From assembly GCA_003339415.1 (NCBI GenBank), contig PDHQ01000005.1, forward strand, positions 148,437 through 189,386: DNA of 40,950 nucleotides, in the 5' to 3' direction. A program made the translations under genes and the position numbers. The stretch is from Ophiocordyceps camponoti-saundersi (nom. inval.). Taxonomy: Eukaryota > Ascomycota > Sordariomycetes > Hypocreales > Ophiocordycipitaceae. The notes under the pieces were generated by a model, which worked only from the letters and a program-made list of their open reading frames with translations, had not been told where the DNA came from and searched no databases. Below, piece by piece: positions 1 to 9,922 of the stretch; within the stretch, counting starts at the first letter, position 1; the number at the start of each line of letters is the position of its first letter.

Positions 1-40
1 TTTGTATCACCCGCCGCCCCCGACTGGTCTCTACTTCTCC

Positions 41-118
41 CCCCCCCCCCCCCCCCCCCGCCGCCCTCCCCCCTCCCTTCCCGCCTCCCCCCCCTCCCCC
101 CCCCCCCCCCCCCCCCCC
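41..118. repeat. C-rich homopolymer block
   Basis: Two long runs of C interrupted by a few G and T bases lie about 70 to 145 bases before the first gene. Such runs recur across the window and are mirrored by G runs near the other end. They may be real low-complexity DNA or inflated or collapsed sequence from assembly. No coding content is visible. Confidence 0.85.
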
Positions 119-185
119 TTCCCATCCCTCTCGGTTCCCTAGTCATTGGACGTCTAGCCTCCGTGGGAAGACAAAAAGGAAAACA

Positions 186-1235
186 ATGAAGGTCGCTTGC
201 ATCGTCGGCGCCACCGGCAACCAAGGCGGATCCGTCGCCCGACGCTTCCTCCAAGCCGGCTTCCGAGTCCGCGCCCTAACACGCAAGCCGTCATCAGCAC
301 CGGCCTCGGCCCTCGCCGCCAAGGGGGCCGAAATCGTCACGGCCGACCTAGACGACGTCGAAAGGCTGAAACAGGTCTTCGCCGGCGCCAATGTCATCTT
401 TTGCGTCACCAATTACTGGGAGCCCTTTTACCGCTGTCAGGAGAGAGGCGCGAGGCGGGCTTTCGCCGGCGACGTCGAGAGGAAGCAGGGTATCAACGCG
501 GCCGACGCGGCGGCCTCGACCGTCGATACGCTCGACCCCAACGGCTTCATCGTCTCGACGCTCAGCCATGCGGGAGAATGCAGTCGAGGCCGGATAAGAG
601 ACCTCTACCACTTCGACGCCAAGGCCGACGTCTTCCCCGGCTATGTTCGACGAGCCCATCCGGCGCTGGCGGCCAAGATGTCGTGCGTACAAACGGGATA
701 TTTCTTCACCAGCTTCGAGATCCTTCCCCGGTCGTACTTTGCCAAGGCCAACGACGGCACCATCGAGATGGCCTTCCCCACGGCCGCCACCAAGCCCGTC
801 CCTCACCTCGATCCCGTCGGCGACATGGGCAACTTTGTCTACGCCGTGAGCCAGATGCCGCCCGGCCGCGCTTACATGGCGGCCGGTACGACCTGTCCGT
901 GGCCCGACTTCCTGACGACTTGGGGACGCGTGGCCGGCTACCGCGTTCGCTACCGCGAGATCTCGGTCGAGGAGATGACGGAGGCGACGCCTGATCGGGA
1001 GCTGGGGGAAGAGGTGGCTCCCATGTTTTCTTATTCGTCCGATCCGGGTTATGACGGTGGTCGCACGTCTTCTCTACTGACGGCCCAAGATATCCGAGCG
1101 GTGAGTCGAGAGCCACTCGTCCGGTCTTGGGAGAGATGAACTAACTGTTCTCAGGCTGGCATCGACTGTCCGATGACGACCTGGGAGGATTGGGCTGCTA
1201 GACAGGACTGGAAGGCCATAATGCATCGAATATGA
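186..1235 (+). CDS. NmrA-like NAD(P)-binding family protein
   Basis: The product is a 331-residue protein of the NmrA-like branch of atypical short-chain dehydrogenases. It starts directly with a Rossmann strand and the dinucleotide motif GATGNQGG at residues 8-15. The family signatures STLSHA, YHFDAKADVFPGYV, MSCVQTGYFFTSF and AVSQMPPGRAYMA follow in order. Members bind NAD(P) and act either as redox-sensing regulators of the NmrA type or as uncharacterised reductases. The usual YxxxK catalytic pair of classical SDRs is not evident, so a sensor role is possible but inferred. Two exons are proposed, 186-1100 and 1155-1235. The 54-base intron has donor GTGAGT, a CTAAC branch site and acceptor CAG. 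Splicing replaces a short unspliced tail with a conserved-looking end containing MTTWEDWAARQDW. The start sits after an AAACA context. The true substrate is unknown. Confidence 0.86.
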
Positions 1236-2182
1236 AATATGACTGAGTGTCTGTAGATATCAAGCAAAATTTCATCGGAACTTACTTTTGCCGATTCCCG
1301 CGACACCTACATACTAGCTCAACGGTTCATTAAGGCCTTCACACCATGGCCCGGACTAACCCTTACCGGGCAACTACCTACCTACCTACCTAGGAACCTA
1401 CCTGCTTACCTAGTGAGAGCTTCCCACCCGATTATAGCACCGTCTCTGAACCAACGGCGCTCCGGCTAGTGAGGGGCCGGGGAACGACTCCGCAACCCAG
1501 TCGTCCACGAGCTCTGTGAGACAAGGATCTCACTGTGCCAACCGTTCCGTCCGTGGCCGGGGCAGGTTGGACGGTGGGCGGTGATGGATGGCACTCATCG
1601 ATGGAAGGTGGGTGGTGGGCATGGCCTTACTGCTCATCGAAAGGGATTGTCGTCGTCAGCCGTCGACGTAAGATGATGATTTTCTCCAACCCTTTGTGTC
1701 GGGAACGTGGCTTGAAGCTGTCGTACTTTGCCTCCATCTTCGGACTCTCCTCATCCCCATATGTATCTAGATATCCGATGAGAGAGAAGAGGAAAAAAAA
1801 AGACGCGTGTTCCTTGGAACTCGGCTTCTCGGCTTCAGACATTGAAACCGGCTCACAATGTCAGACAGTCTCTCTCTTCTTCTGTACGCAACGGCTGAGG
1901 GACTTGACACCATCGTTACGCGTCTCCGACCTGTCGTCACTACCCGCCTCGTTGGATAGGAGACCAATGACGGATGATGGGTTCGTTTCTCATCCATATA
2001 AAGAATGCGGACGTTTCCTCCCCTTGCCACCCTCTTTTTCCCCCCCCTCCGATCTTTTTCAGGCTCCGTCTCTACCATCACTTTTTTTTTTGCCCATCTC
2101 GACGTTCTCTGCTATTTCGATCCAACTAACATATATCTGAATCACTCTTTACTCTCTTCTTTTATACCAAAACTCGAAAAAC
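1236..2182. other. Intergenic region with ACCT microsatellite and CT-rich leader
   Basis: No gene is supported here. An (ACCT)n/TACCTAGG tract lies at about 1374-1412. Open frames of up to about 200 codons cross the second half, but they have no recognisable domain and their composition follows the pyrimidine-rich leader of the next gene. Confidence 0.6.
1997..2002 (+). promoter_or_regulatory. TATA box of the secreted Ser/Thr-rich protein gene
   Basis: TATAAA lies about 180 bases before the ATG at 2183. It is followed by an extended pyrimidine-rich stretch that probably includes the transcription start and leader. The position and downstream CT tract fit a fungal core promoter, although no transcript evidence is available. 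Confidence 0.5.
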
Positions 2183-2803
2183 ATGCGTGTCGACGCCATC
2201 TTCACTACCGGCTTGGCGGCCGCCGCTACAGCAGCAGCTCAGGCTCAGACGTCCAACTACTGGGAAGATTCGACCATCAAGCTTTCGGAACCGACGCCTC
2301 AGGTTGACCCGGACCTCTCTCCGCCATCGTGGGCCATCGAGCCTTCTGCGTGGTCCAAGTCGTGGCCTCTTTCGCCGCCTACGTCATCGGCCCAGACTTG
2401 GCCTTCGACGCAGACGCAAGAGACAAGCTCATATTCGACTCGGACGCCGTCGTCGTCGTCGTATTCCATTCCTTGGATACTGCGCGGTACTCCTTACCAA
2501 CCGATCAACTCGACCGTCAGGCCTTCGACCTATCCTCCCCATCGAAACTATACTTCGGTCAATCGACTCGTCAGGCCGACCGGCTCCTCGTTCTCCTCCT
2601 CTACCTTTATGACGGCGGTCGTCTCGACATCCATGTCTGAACCGTCTCCCACCACCACTGATGATTCTACGCAGGCCGATACTTTCACATCGACCTCGCC
2701 GACGACGAGCACGAGTCAGGCTTTGAGGGTGTCGGCCGCCGATACCGCGTCGGTTTGGTTGGGTTTTGCTATCGGTGTCGTGCTGACTGCTCTGCAGCTG
2801 TGA
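2183..2803 (+). CDS. Secreted Ser/Thr-rich protein, probably GPI-anchored
   Basis: This single-exon gene encodes 206 residues. The first 22 or so form a signal peptide, a hydrophobic Ala-rich stretch ending around AQAQ before TSNYWED. The central 150 residues are dominated by Ser, Thr and Pro, the composition expected of a heavily O-mannosylated wall or surface protein. The last 18 residues are hydrophobic (SVWLGFAIGVVLTALQL), preceded by small residues (VSAADTAS). That is the arrangement of a GPI-attachment signal. There are no cysteines, so a disulphide-folded effector is unlikely. No enzymatic domain is seen. The start is supported by AAAAACATG context, an upstream TATA box and the immediate signal peptide. 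A role as wall mannoprotein or adhesin-like spacer is inferred from composition only. Confidence 0.72.
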   Translation: MRVDAIFTTGLAAAATAAAQAQTSNYWEDSTIKLSEPTPQVDPDLSPPSWAIEPSAWSKSWPLSPPTSSAQTWPSTQTQETSSYSTRTPSSSSYSIPWILRGTPYQPINSTVRPSTYPPHRNYTSVNRLVRPTGSSFSSSTFMTAVVSTSMSEPSPTTTDDSTQADTFTSTSPTTSTSQALRVSAADTASVWLGFAIGVVLTALQL

Positions 2804-3556
2804 CAGAGACCTTTTCTTCTTTCCTTTCCCTGCTCTTTTTCCTTTCCCTTTTCTCTTACTTCTTCTCTTTCATTCCTTTTGGACGAGCAAAGGTGTTGTC
2901 GGGCGCTCGTGGGAGGCTTTCTTCTTTCCTTGTATATGTCAATGTTTGAAACGAAACAACGTACAATAGCTACCTACAATGAGAGAGGAATCATCGATCA
3001 CGGGCTCTCACCGAGTCAAAGTAACAGACGGACACGAACGTTTGTGTGCATCTGTCAAAGACGACAGAATGCACACATACATATATGTAGTCCGTATATC
3101 CGGATGTAAGGCCTGTGTCAATCAAGCGTCCCGCGGGTACTGAAGGGGGTTTGCTTTATCCTTTACCCAAGTCTGAAGAGATGACGGGAAAAGTACATAT
3201 GGCAATCAAGTAGAGGGAAGATGCCCCATCTTGGCTCAGCTAGACCAGTAACGCTGTGGTGAGCGCGTGTGCCGACGGCATGGGCACATCGTCAGAATCT
3301 CAAGGCCTATGGACCTACCCTAGAGAGCAACCTCATCATCGGAAAACACGTGTATCCCTCATTTAATACTATACCTTGAAAGAGAAGCCTCATTCTCACT
3401 TCAACCATCCCTCCCCCTCCCCCTTCTCTCCCCCCCCCCCCCCCTCGCTGAAGAAATTCAACCTCATACTTGGACCCGACCATCACCGCCCTCCCAACCC
3501 CCCCCCCCGCGCGCGTCCCCTCCGAACCCAAGAAACGAGGAACCCGCCCCCGCACC
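2804..3556. other. Intergenic region, no gene seen
   Basis: The first part is the pyrimidine-rich 3' region of the preceding gene. The last 150 bases are the C/T-rich leader of YIP1, with a C run at about 3430-3444. Nothing else can be supported. Confidence 0.6.
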
Positions 3557-4559
3557 ATGTCCAACTTCTACAGCACAGCAAACAACAACTACGCACCCTC
3601 CGGCGCCGCCCAGAACCTACAATTCTACCCGTCCTCCTACGCCGCCCCCTCCGCCCCCGGCGCCGTGCCCCCCTCGTCGACGCACCACCAGCACCAGCAG
3701 TCGTCGTATGGCTACGGCGCCGGTCCGGGCCCGGGCCCCGCCAGCTTCGGCGTCTCGGGTCGTATGGGCGAGCAGGCCGGTCTCCGTACCGGATGGTTGG
3801 CTGCCTTCTCTACGGAGGGGTATGAAGGGGAGCCGCCTCTGTGGGAGGAGCTGGGCGTCAACTTTGGTCATATTCACAAAAAGGTTTCTACTACTCTTCT
3901 TTTTTCCACTTCCGTCTTGCTGGGAATCAACCTTTCTCATCCTCCAAGTACAGACCCTCGCCGTACTCAACCCCTTCAGACACATCGATCAACACCTAAT
4001 GGACGACTCCGACCTCGCCGGCCCAATCCTCTTCTTCCTCCTATTCGGAACCTTCCTCCTCTTCTCCGGCAAGGTTCACTTCGGCTACATCTACGGCCTC
4101 GCCCTCCTCGGCTCCACCTCGCTACACATGATCCTGTCGCTCATGTCCCCCTCAGAGCTGCAGCAGCAGCAGTCCTCCTACCACCCGCAGTACAGCAGCG
4201 ATCCCACCGCACAGTCTTCGATGCAGCACGACGCCGGCGGCCACTTCTCCTCCACCCTCACCTTTCCTCGCTCCGCCTCTGTTCTCGGCTATTGCCTGCT
4301 GCCCCTCGTCGCCACCAGCCTCTTCGGCGTCGGCATGCCCATGGACACGCCCCTCGGCATCGTCCTCACCAGCGCCGCCATCGTCTGGTGCACGTACAGC
4401 GCCAGCGGCATGTTCTGCGCCGTCGGCAGGATGAAGGGCATGCGCGGTCTCGTCGCATACCCTCTTGCCCTCTTCTACGTTGGCTTTGGCATCATTGGCA
4501 TCTTTAGCAGCCGCGGCAGTGGCTCTCTCGCCCATGCCGCCGCCAAGCTGAACGTCTGA
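3557..4559 (+). CDS. yip1: Yip1 family ER/Golgi membrane trafficking protein (YIPF5/Yip1 type)
   Basis: The 310-residue product matches the Yip1/YIPF5 family, which binds Rab GTPases (Ypt1, Ypt31 in yeast) and works with Yif1 in COPII vesicle biogenesis and ER-Golgi transport. Residues 1-75 are a Tyr/Gln/Pro-rich cytosolic tail containing NLQFYPSSY, a family hallmark. An amphipathic stretch with PPLWEELGVNFGHIHKKTL follows. The membrane domain has the DLAGP signature at 129-133 and YGLALLG at 156-162. About five hydrophobic segments lie between residue 130 and 295. Exons are 3557-3883 and 3954-4559. The 70-base intron uses donor GTTTCT, an unusual hexamer, but the join restores HKK-TLAVLNPF exactly as in the family. 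An ATG 29 codons upstream (3470) is in frame, but it adds only a Pro/Arg-rich segment and sits in the leader, so 3557 (CGCACCATG) is preferred. The gene converges on RCC1 downstream. Confidence 0.92.
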
Positions 4560-5150
4560 TGCTGTCTCTCGCTTCCTGTACAATGTACCTACCTATATTC
4601 GTATCGCCTCCCTCTGCGCATTAGGCCCTGTCTCTGGGAAAGGAAAACATCGCCGATGCGAGCCGGGCGCGTCACGTCCTGCGTCCAGCGCATTGTAGAT
4701 AGATGACAGTCTTTGCCCGTAGCCACTATTGAAATCGAGCACGTCACTCGGTCACACGAACGAAGACTTTGGCACACATGAGTTGGCTTTGCGACTGCAA
4801 TAGCCGACGGTCCTCTTGACAAGCTTATGGCCTTGTCTTGGGCCTTCTAAATACAAGTATCCTCGCCAGTCCTCAACCTTGTGGACAAACGCCAAACAAT
4901 GCAGACCCCCGCTTCCCTGCGGAACTCCTCTGTTCTCCCGCTCGATGTAGCGGGGACGACAATAATCCAACACCGTTGTCACGCCGGACATATGATACAG
5001 AAAATTAACATCACACATCTGTCTTCTGGGGGGCCGCCAACCGCGAATAGCGCAGGTCGTGCGGCTGGCAAGCCCCCCCTCCCTTCTCCTCCCCATTCCT
5101 CCCCCTTCCCCCACCCCCTCCCCCCAACGGCCACCGATGGCGTTAAGCCA
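4560..5150. other. Convergent intergenic region between YIP1 and RCC1
   Basis: This is the shared 3' region of two convergent genes. No open frame with a recognisable product is present. It should contain both transcript ends. Confidence 0.6.
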
Positions 5151-7745
5151 TCAGTGGCCGTTGAGGCCGTTCGTCTGGGGGGCCGTGGCCTCTTCGGCCT
5201 CGGCCACGGGCCCCCCAGCCTCGTTGGTGTTGGCCTCCGGGGCTGAGGCCCCGGAGGCGGCGTCGGCCGTAGCCCCCTTGGGTTGGGGGGCCACGGCCTC
5301 CGCGTTGTCGTCGGTCGTGGCCTCCGGGGCCACGGCCATTGTGTCGGCCGTGGCCGTGGCCTCCGGAGCCACGACCGAGGTGTCGTTGGTTGTGGCCGTG
5401 GCCTCGACCTTGGGGTTGTTGGTCGAGGCCTGGGCCTCCGAGGCCACGGCCTTGGAGGGGCTGTCGGCCATGGCCTCGGGGGCCACGCAGATGACGACGG
5501 AAAACTGGCCGCCTGCGTAGGCGGCGATGATCTTTTTGTCGCGTATGGCCGAGTTGTCGACCAGCGTGGGCGTGTGGACATCGTCCATTGTACCTAGGCC
5601 TGTCTGGTAATTGGCCGAGAAGCCCCAGGCGTAGACTTTGCCGTCGCGCGAGACGGCAAAGCTGTTGTCCGTCCCGGCGGCGACGGATGCGATGGCAGGA
5701 ATATCTGGCAGATATGGTCAGTTAAGAACAAAAAAAAAGGCGGTAGCGAGGGGTTCCAACATACCTTTGTGCTTGCACGGCTTGGACAGGATCCGAGGCA
5801 GCTCGCGGTCATCAAAGATGATATCTTCCTTGGCGATGGAGCCCAGCTCGAAGCCGACCTGGTAGCCGTCGATGCGGCCCCAGGTAAGAAGGTCGCCCGA
5901 GTGGGAGCAGGCGACGGAATGGTGGACGCCGCCATCGATGTCGGCGATTTTCCAGTCGTAGAGCGTCGTCAACTTGACGGGCTTGAGGATGATGGCGTTG
6001 TCCTCGCCGACATTAGACTCAGCCCAGATCTCGCCAAAATTGTTGAGGCCCCAGCCCCAGACTTGGCCGTCTTTATCCAGGGCAAAACTATGATAGCCTC
6101 CGCAGGCAATCTTGACAATCTTGTTGCGGGGAAGGCCGACGCTCTGAGGAAGCAGCGACGACATCTTGTTGCGCTCGATGATGCGTCTGCCGAGCTGGTT
6201 CTGCTGGCCCGAGCCCCAGGCCAGAACGGCGCCCTTGGTGTCGAGAGCCAGAACGTGATTGGCTCCAGCGGCGAGCGACTTGATGTTCTTGAGGCCCGGG
6301 ATCAAGATGGGCGTCATCTGCGTCTTGATCTTGTCGGTGAAGCCGAAGATGCCGTCGTCGGAGCGGAAGGTGCCCCAGCCATAGACTTGGCCGTCCTCGG
6401 TGAGGACAAAGGTGGCGCTGTCACAGGCCACGACCTGGGCAAACTTGGTACCCGGGGCGAAGTGGTCGGCCGAAACGGCAGTGGGCGTACTCTCCAGGGG
6501 GTTGAGGCCCGAGTCGTCACTGTCGGAATCAGAATCCTCAGAAGCGTCGACATCGCGCAGACCGCCGCTCCAGGCTGTGTTCCTGCCGAGGGCACCGTTG
6601 TCGTTGACACCCCAAGTGAGGATGATATTGTCGCGCGTCAAGGCGACAGAGTGCATACCGCCGCAGGCAATCTGAACTACTCCGACATCCTTGGCCGACA
6701 GGTACTTTTCGTTGAGGCGCGGGCGTTTGACGTCGATAGGCTTCTTGCCGTCAATGCGGGTGCTGCCGAGGCCAAGCTCGCCGGCGGAGCCCTCGCCGAA
6801 GACGTAGATTTCGAGGACCTGGGTGGGCGCCGAGTTGATCTTCTTACCAATCGCGGCGACCTTGGGCTTGGGCTCGAATTTGGCCTTCTTAGGCTCACCC
6901 CCAGCGATGGTCTTGATATCCTCAGCGACGTCGGCCTTGGTCTTGGATCCATGGGCGGTCTTGGCCTTTTCGAATTCAGGCTCTGCCTTGGAGACAGCCG
7001 CATTCTTCTTGGACGTAGCCGCGGTCTTGGCCTTTCCAGACTCAGGTTTGGACTCTGAGGCAACCTTGTTCTTCTTCGACGAGGCTGCGGTCTTGGCCTT
7101 CTCGGACGAGGATTTGGACTCGGATGCAGCCTTGTTCTTGGACGAAGCTACGGTCTTGGCCTTCTTGGCCTGACGCTCGTCCTTCTCGGGCTCGGTCTTC
7201 GACTCAGTAGCAGCCTTGCGCTTCTTGGACGGTGCTGCGGCCTTTGCTTTCTTGGGCTGCGGCTCACTCTCGTCTGACTCAGACTCAGACTCCGACGATG
7301 CAGACTTGCGCTTCTTGGGAGCGGGTGCCGTCTTCTTTTTCTTCTTCGGAACAGGCTCGCTCTTTTCGTCCGACTCCGACTCCGACTCAGAATCCGGGGA
7401 CGCAGCCTTGCGCTTCTTGGCAGCTGTTTTGCTTGACTTGCTCGCGTTGGTCTTCGCAGCGGCCTTGGCGACGGGCTTTGCGGTGTTCTTCGCGGTGTTC
7501 TTCTTCGCGGTGTTCTTCTCCGTGGTCTTCTTCTCCGTGGCCTTCTTCTCCGTGGTCTTCTTCTCCGTGGTCTTCTCTCCGTTGGTCTTGGATGCAGCTG
7601 CCTTGGCGACGGACTTTGCGGCAGTGGTCTTGGCGGTGGGTTTCGTAACGCGGTTGGACTGACGCGTCTTGGTGGAAGCAGAAGCCGACGACGATGCTCC
7701 GGCCGCTGCGGCCTTGGGAGCCGCTGACCTAGCTCTCGAAGGCAT
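5151..7745 (-). CDS. pim1: RCC1/Pim1, guanine nucleotide exchange factor for Ran, with long Lys/Ser/Glu-rich N-terminus
   Basis: The 844-residue protein carries the seven-bladed RCC1 propeller (about 305-737). It charges Ran with GTP in the nucleus and so drives nuclear transport and spindle assembly. Blade signatures include YVFGEGSAGELGLG, IACGGMHSVALTRD, TWGVNDNGALGRNT, VYGWGTFRSDDG, AGANHVLALD, GSGQQNQLGRR, IACGGYHSFALDKDG, GGVHHSVACSHSGDLLTWGR and YAWGFSANYQTGLG. Exon 1 is 7745-5765 and exon 2 is 5704-5151. The 60-base intron (GTATGT...CAG) joins KHK to DIPAIASVAAGTDNS. Yeast and animal homologues are 420-480 residues. Here about 300 residues of Lys/Ala/Ser/Glu-rich sequence come first. 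They include TEKK-type repeats at 57-90 and alternating SESESESDE/KKRK blocks at 118-200, which resemble chromatin-binding and nuclear-import tails. An Ala/Glu/Thr-rich tail of about 107 residues follows the propeller. The start ATG at 7745 is the first in frame. Confidence 0.93.
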
Positions 7746-7799
7746 CCTGCTTTTCTCTCCTACTTGTCTTTCTTTCTGATGTGAATGTGGGGAGGCGGT

Positions 7800-9060
7800 G
7801 TGAAATAGGACGTCGTATCGTGACGTCGATAAAAAGTTTCTGTGACCCGAAACCGGAAAATGAGGAAAAAGACTAGAGTCCTTTGCTGTTGTCGGTGGGT
7901 AGGTGTGATATCGGATGTCGATCGTATCGCGACGTGGCTCAAGAGTATCTATGACTCAAGAGCGGAAAAGGTAGAGAGGCAAGGGGGGATGACTGGATGA
8001 GTGACAAAAACGCGTGAAAAGGCCGAAGTGCGAGTTGTCGTAGAGTCTCGTACGTATCGCGTCGAGAACGAAAGCTTTCTGTGAGCTGAAAGCGCGGGAG
8101 AGATGATAATAAAGGCTTCCTGTGAGCTGAAAGCGTGGGAGAGATGATAATAAAGGCTTCCTGTGAGCCTGAAAGCGGGAGAGATGATAAAAAGGCTTTC
8201 TGTGACCTGGAAGCTGGAGAGATGATAAAAAGGCTTTCTGTGACCTGAGAGCGGGAGAGATGATAAAAAGGCTTCCTGTGAGCCTGAAAGCGGGAGAGAT
8301 GATAAAAAGGCTTCCCGTGACCTGGAAGCTGGAGAGATAATAAAAAGGCTTTCTGTGACCTGAGAGCGGGAGAGATGATAAAAAGGCTTCCTGTGAGCCT
8401 GAAAGCGGGAGAGATGATAAAAAGGCTTCCCGTGACCTGGAAGCTGGAGAGATAATAAAAAGGCTTTCTGTGACCTGAGAGCGGGAGAGATGATAATAAA
8501 GGCTTCCTGTGACCTGGAAGCTGGAGAGACGATATAAAGGCTTTCTGTGACTCGAAAGCGAAAGAGAAGATGAAGAGGCGGGAGGGATGATAGATAAGTG
8601 ACAAAAACGCGTCAAAAAGACCGAAGAGGTAAATGTGCGAGTTGTCGAAAAAAAATTCTCGGAAATATCGCGTCGAGAATGCAAGCTTTCTGTGACTCGA
8701 AAGCGGAAGAGAAGATGATAAAGGCTTTCCGTGACTCGAAAGCAGAAGACAAGATGAAAAGGTCGGGAGAGATGATCAGATGATAGATGAAAACGCGAGA
8801 AGAGACGAAAGGCAGAAGTGCAAAGATGCCCTGTGCGTTCCGACGACTATCGCGCGGAGAATAAAAAGCTTTCTATGAGTCGAAAGCGGGAAGAGAGAAG
8901 AATCAAGGCTTTCCGTGACTCGAAAGCAAAGAAAAACAAGAGTGATAAAGAGCCAAAAGGCAAGAACAAGATGATTGATGAACAGAAGAACGCGAGATGC
9001 GACGAAAAGGCAAAGATGCAAGTTTGTTATGAGCTTTTCCGACGTGTCTCGCGCGAACAA
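7800..9060. repeat. Higher-order satellite: 'header plus hairpin' units in about five to seven copies
   Basis: A longer motif recurs and decays with distance. The 15-mer GTGACAAAAACGCGT occurs at 8001-8015 and 8598-8612, with weaker relatives near 8785 and 8980. GCGAGTTGTCG follows at about 8030 and 8637. ATCGCGTCGAGAA follows at about 8056 and 8667, with weaker relatives near 7810, 7925, 8849 and 9040. Each header is followed by one or more GCTTTC...GAAAGC hairpin units. The third unit (8040-8590) carries an expanded internal array. Confidence 0.75.
8074..8559. repeat. Minisatellite of 13 hairpin units (about 38-39 bp) with a 115-bp trimer period
   Basis: Thirteen direct units follow the pattern GCTTYC-YGTGA(G/C)CT-GRRAGC followed by GGGAGAGATGATAAAAAG. 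Each arm pair can form a six-base stem with an eight- or nine-base loop. Stem arms vary together in several copies, for example GCTTTC/GAAAGC and GCTTCC/GGAAGC. A three-unit block starting at 8232 repeats at 8347 and 8462, a 115-base step with nearly identical sequence, which shows recent block duplication. Isolated units of the same kind lie at 8685, 8724, 8868 and 8908. Confidence 0.88.
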
Positions 9061-9586
9061 AGAATTTCCCTTCCTCTAAAGCGAGAAAGAAGAAGAAAAA
9101 AAGCAAAGAAAACGGGCAAAAACGCAAGGCGATGATCAGCTTGCAAAGGGGGGCAACAAGAAGACGCGTTGCAAAACGACGCGAAGCAGAAGACTCGAGA
9201 TGCGTGCGATGCAAGAGATGCGATGCAGAAGTGAAGATCAGAGTGAGAAATGCGTGCGTGCAAAGAGGCTTTGGTGATGGATGGAGATGGATGGGATGGG
9301 AAAAACAAGAGAGAGGTGAGGATGAGGATGAGAAAGCTCTCTCGAGGAATTTGAAAGAAAAGAGGAAAGAAAGGTGGGGGGCAGTCTTGCTCCCCTGGTA
9401 CGTACTCCCCCCCCCCTTCCCTTTCTAGCTGCCAGGCAGCTGCCGAAAGAGCACGGGTGGCGTGAGCCCAGTGACGCTAGGCCATATCGGGCCGGTACAG
9501 AATATAGGTGGCAGGGGTAAACCGGGAGAACATCGGGAATCATTAGTCACCCACTCTCTGGCTTGCCAGCTGCTATAGCCTATGCG

Positions 9587-9601
9587 TACGGAGTATCCGT
9601 A
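9587..9601. repeat. Imperfect palindrome TACGGAGTATCCGTA
   Basis: A 15-base near-palindrome has arms TACGGA/TCCGTA around GTA. The exact reverse complement occurs at 19887-19901. TACTCCGTA-type fragments recur near 19922 and 24124. Function is unknown. Confidence 0.6.
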
Positions 9602-9922
9602 ATCCGTAGAGCGGAACAGATTCCCGCCTATCCTTTGCAATTGGCCTTGAAGAGGCTTTTTTTTTTCCTTTTGTCCCACACAAGGTTGCTTTACGGGAAG
9701 CTCACGATGCAACAACCAAGCTTCTTTTTTTCTTTCTTTTTGTTTCATCTCTTTCCTGTTAATCCCCTGCCTATCCGAGAACATTCCCGTCATTATCGTG
9801 TCGCGTTGTCACCCTCGTAGTCATCAACCCTTCACCCAATAACCACCACCCCTCCTTAAAAAACAAAGCCTCGCCATAACGCCATACAAAGAGATCAGTA
9901 ACCATCCCTTTTTCGCCCCTCT

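Larger units (their letters stand above)
7746..9922. other. RCC1 upstream region filled by a decayed satellite; no gene
   Basis: This stretch separates the RCC1 start from the 3' end of the Cys-rich gene. From about 7800 to 9060 it is built of related purine-rich units, described separately. From 9060 to 9400 it is purine-rich with further degraded unit traces. A C run lies at 9408-9417. Open frames on both strands exist only because stop codons are rare in the purine-rich repeat. No protein family is recognised. Confidence 0.65.

Noticed and set aside
1535..2140. 201-codon open frame
   Set aside because: It covers the promoter and CT-rich leader of the next gene and has no recognisable domain.
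3470..3556. Upstream in-frame ATG for YIP1
   Set aside because: It adds 29 Pro/Arg-rich residues not expected in the family. The ATG at 3557 has the better context and the usual N-terminus.
5769..7058. 429-codon open frame on the + strand
   Set aside because: It lies wholly antisense to RCC1 exon 1 and is open because of GC-rich codon use. No domain is present.
8074..8559. CRISPR-like direct repeats
   Set aside because: Units abut without unique spacers and the genome is eukaryotic. It is a minisatellite.
7939..8684. Two overlapping minus-strand frames of 221 and 242 codons with repeated LSSLPLSGHRKPF-like peptides
   Set aside because: They are translations of the hairpin satellite. The 115-base block period shifts frame, and the purine-rich strand simply lacks stops on its complement.
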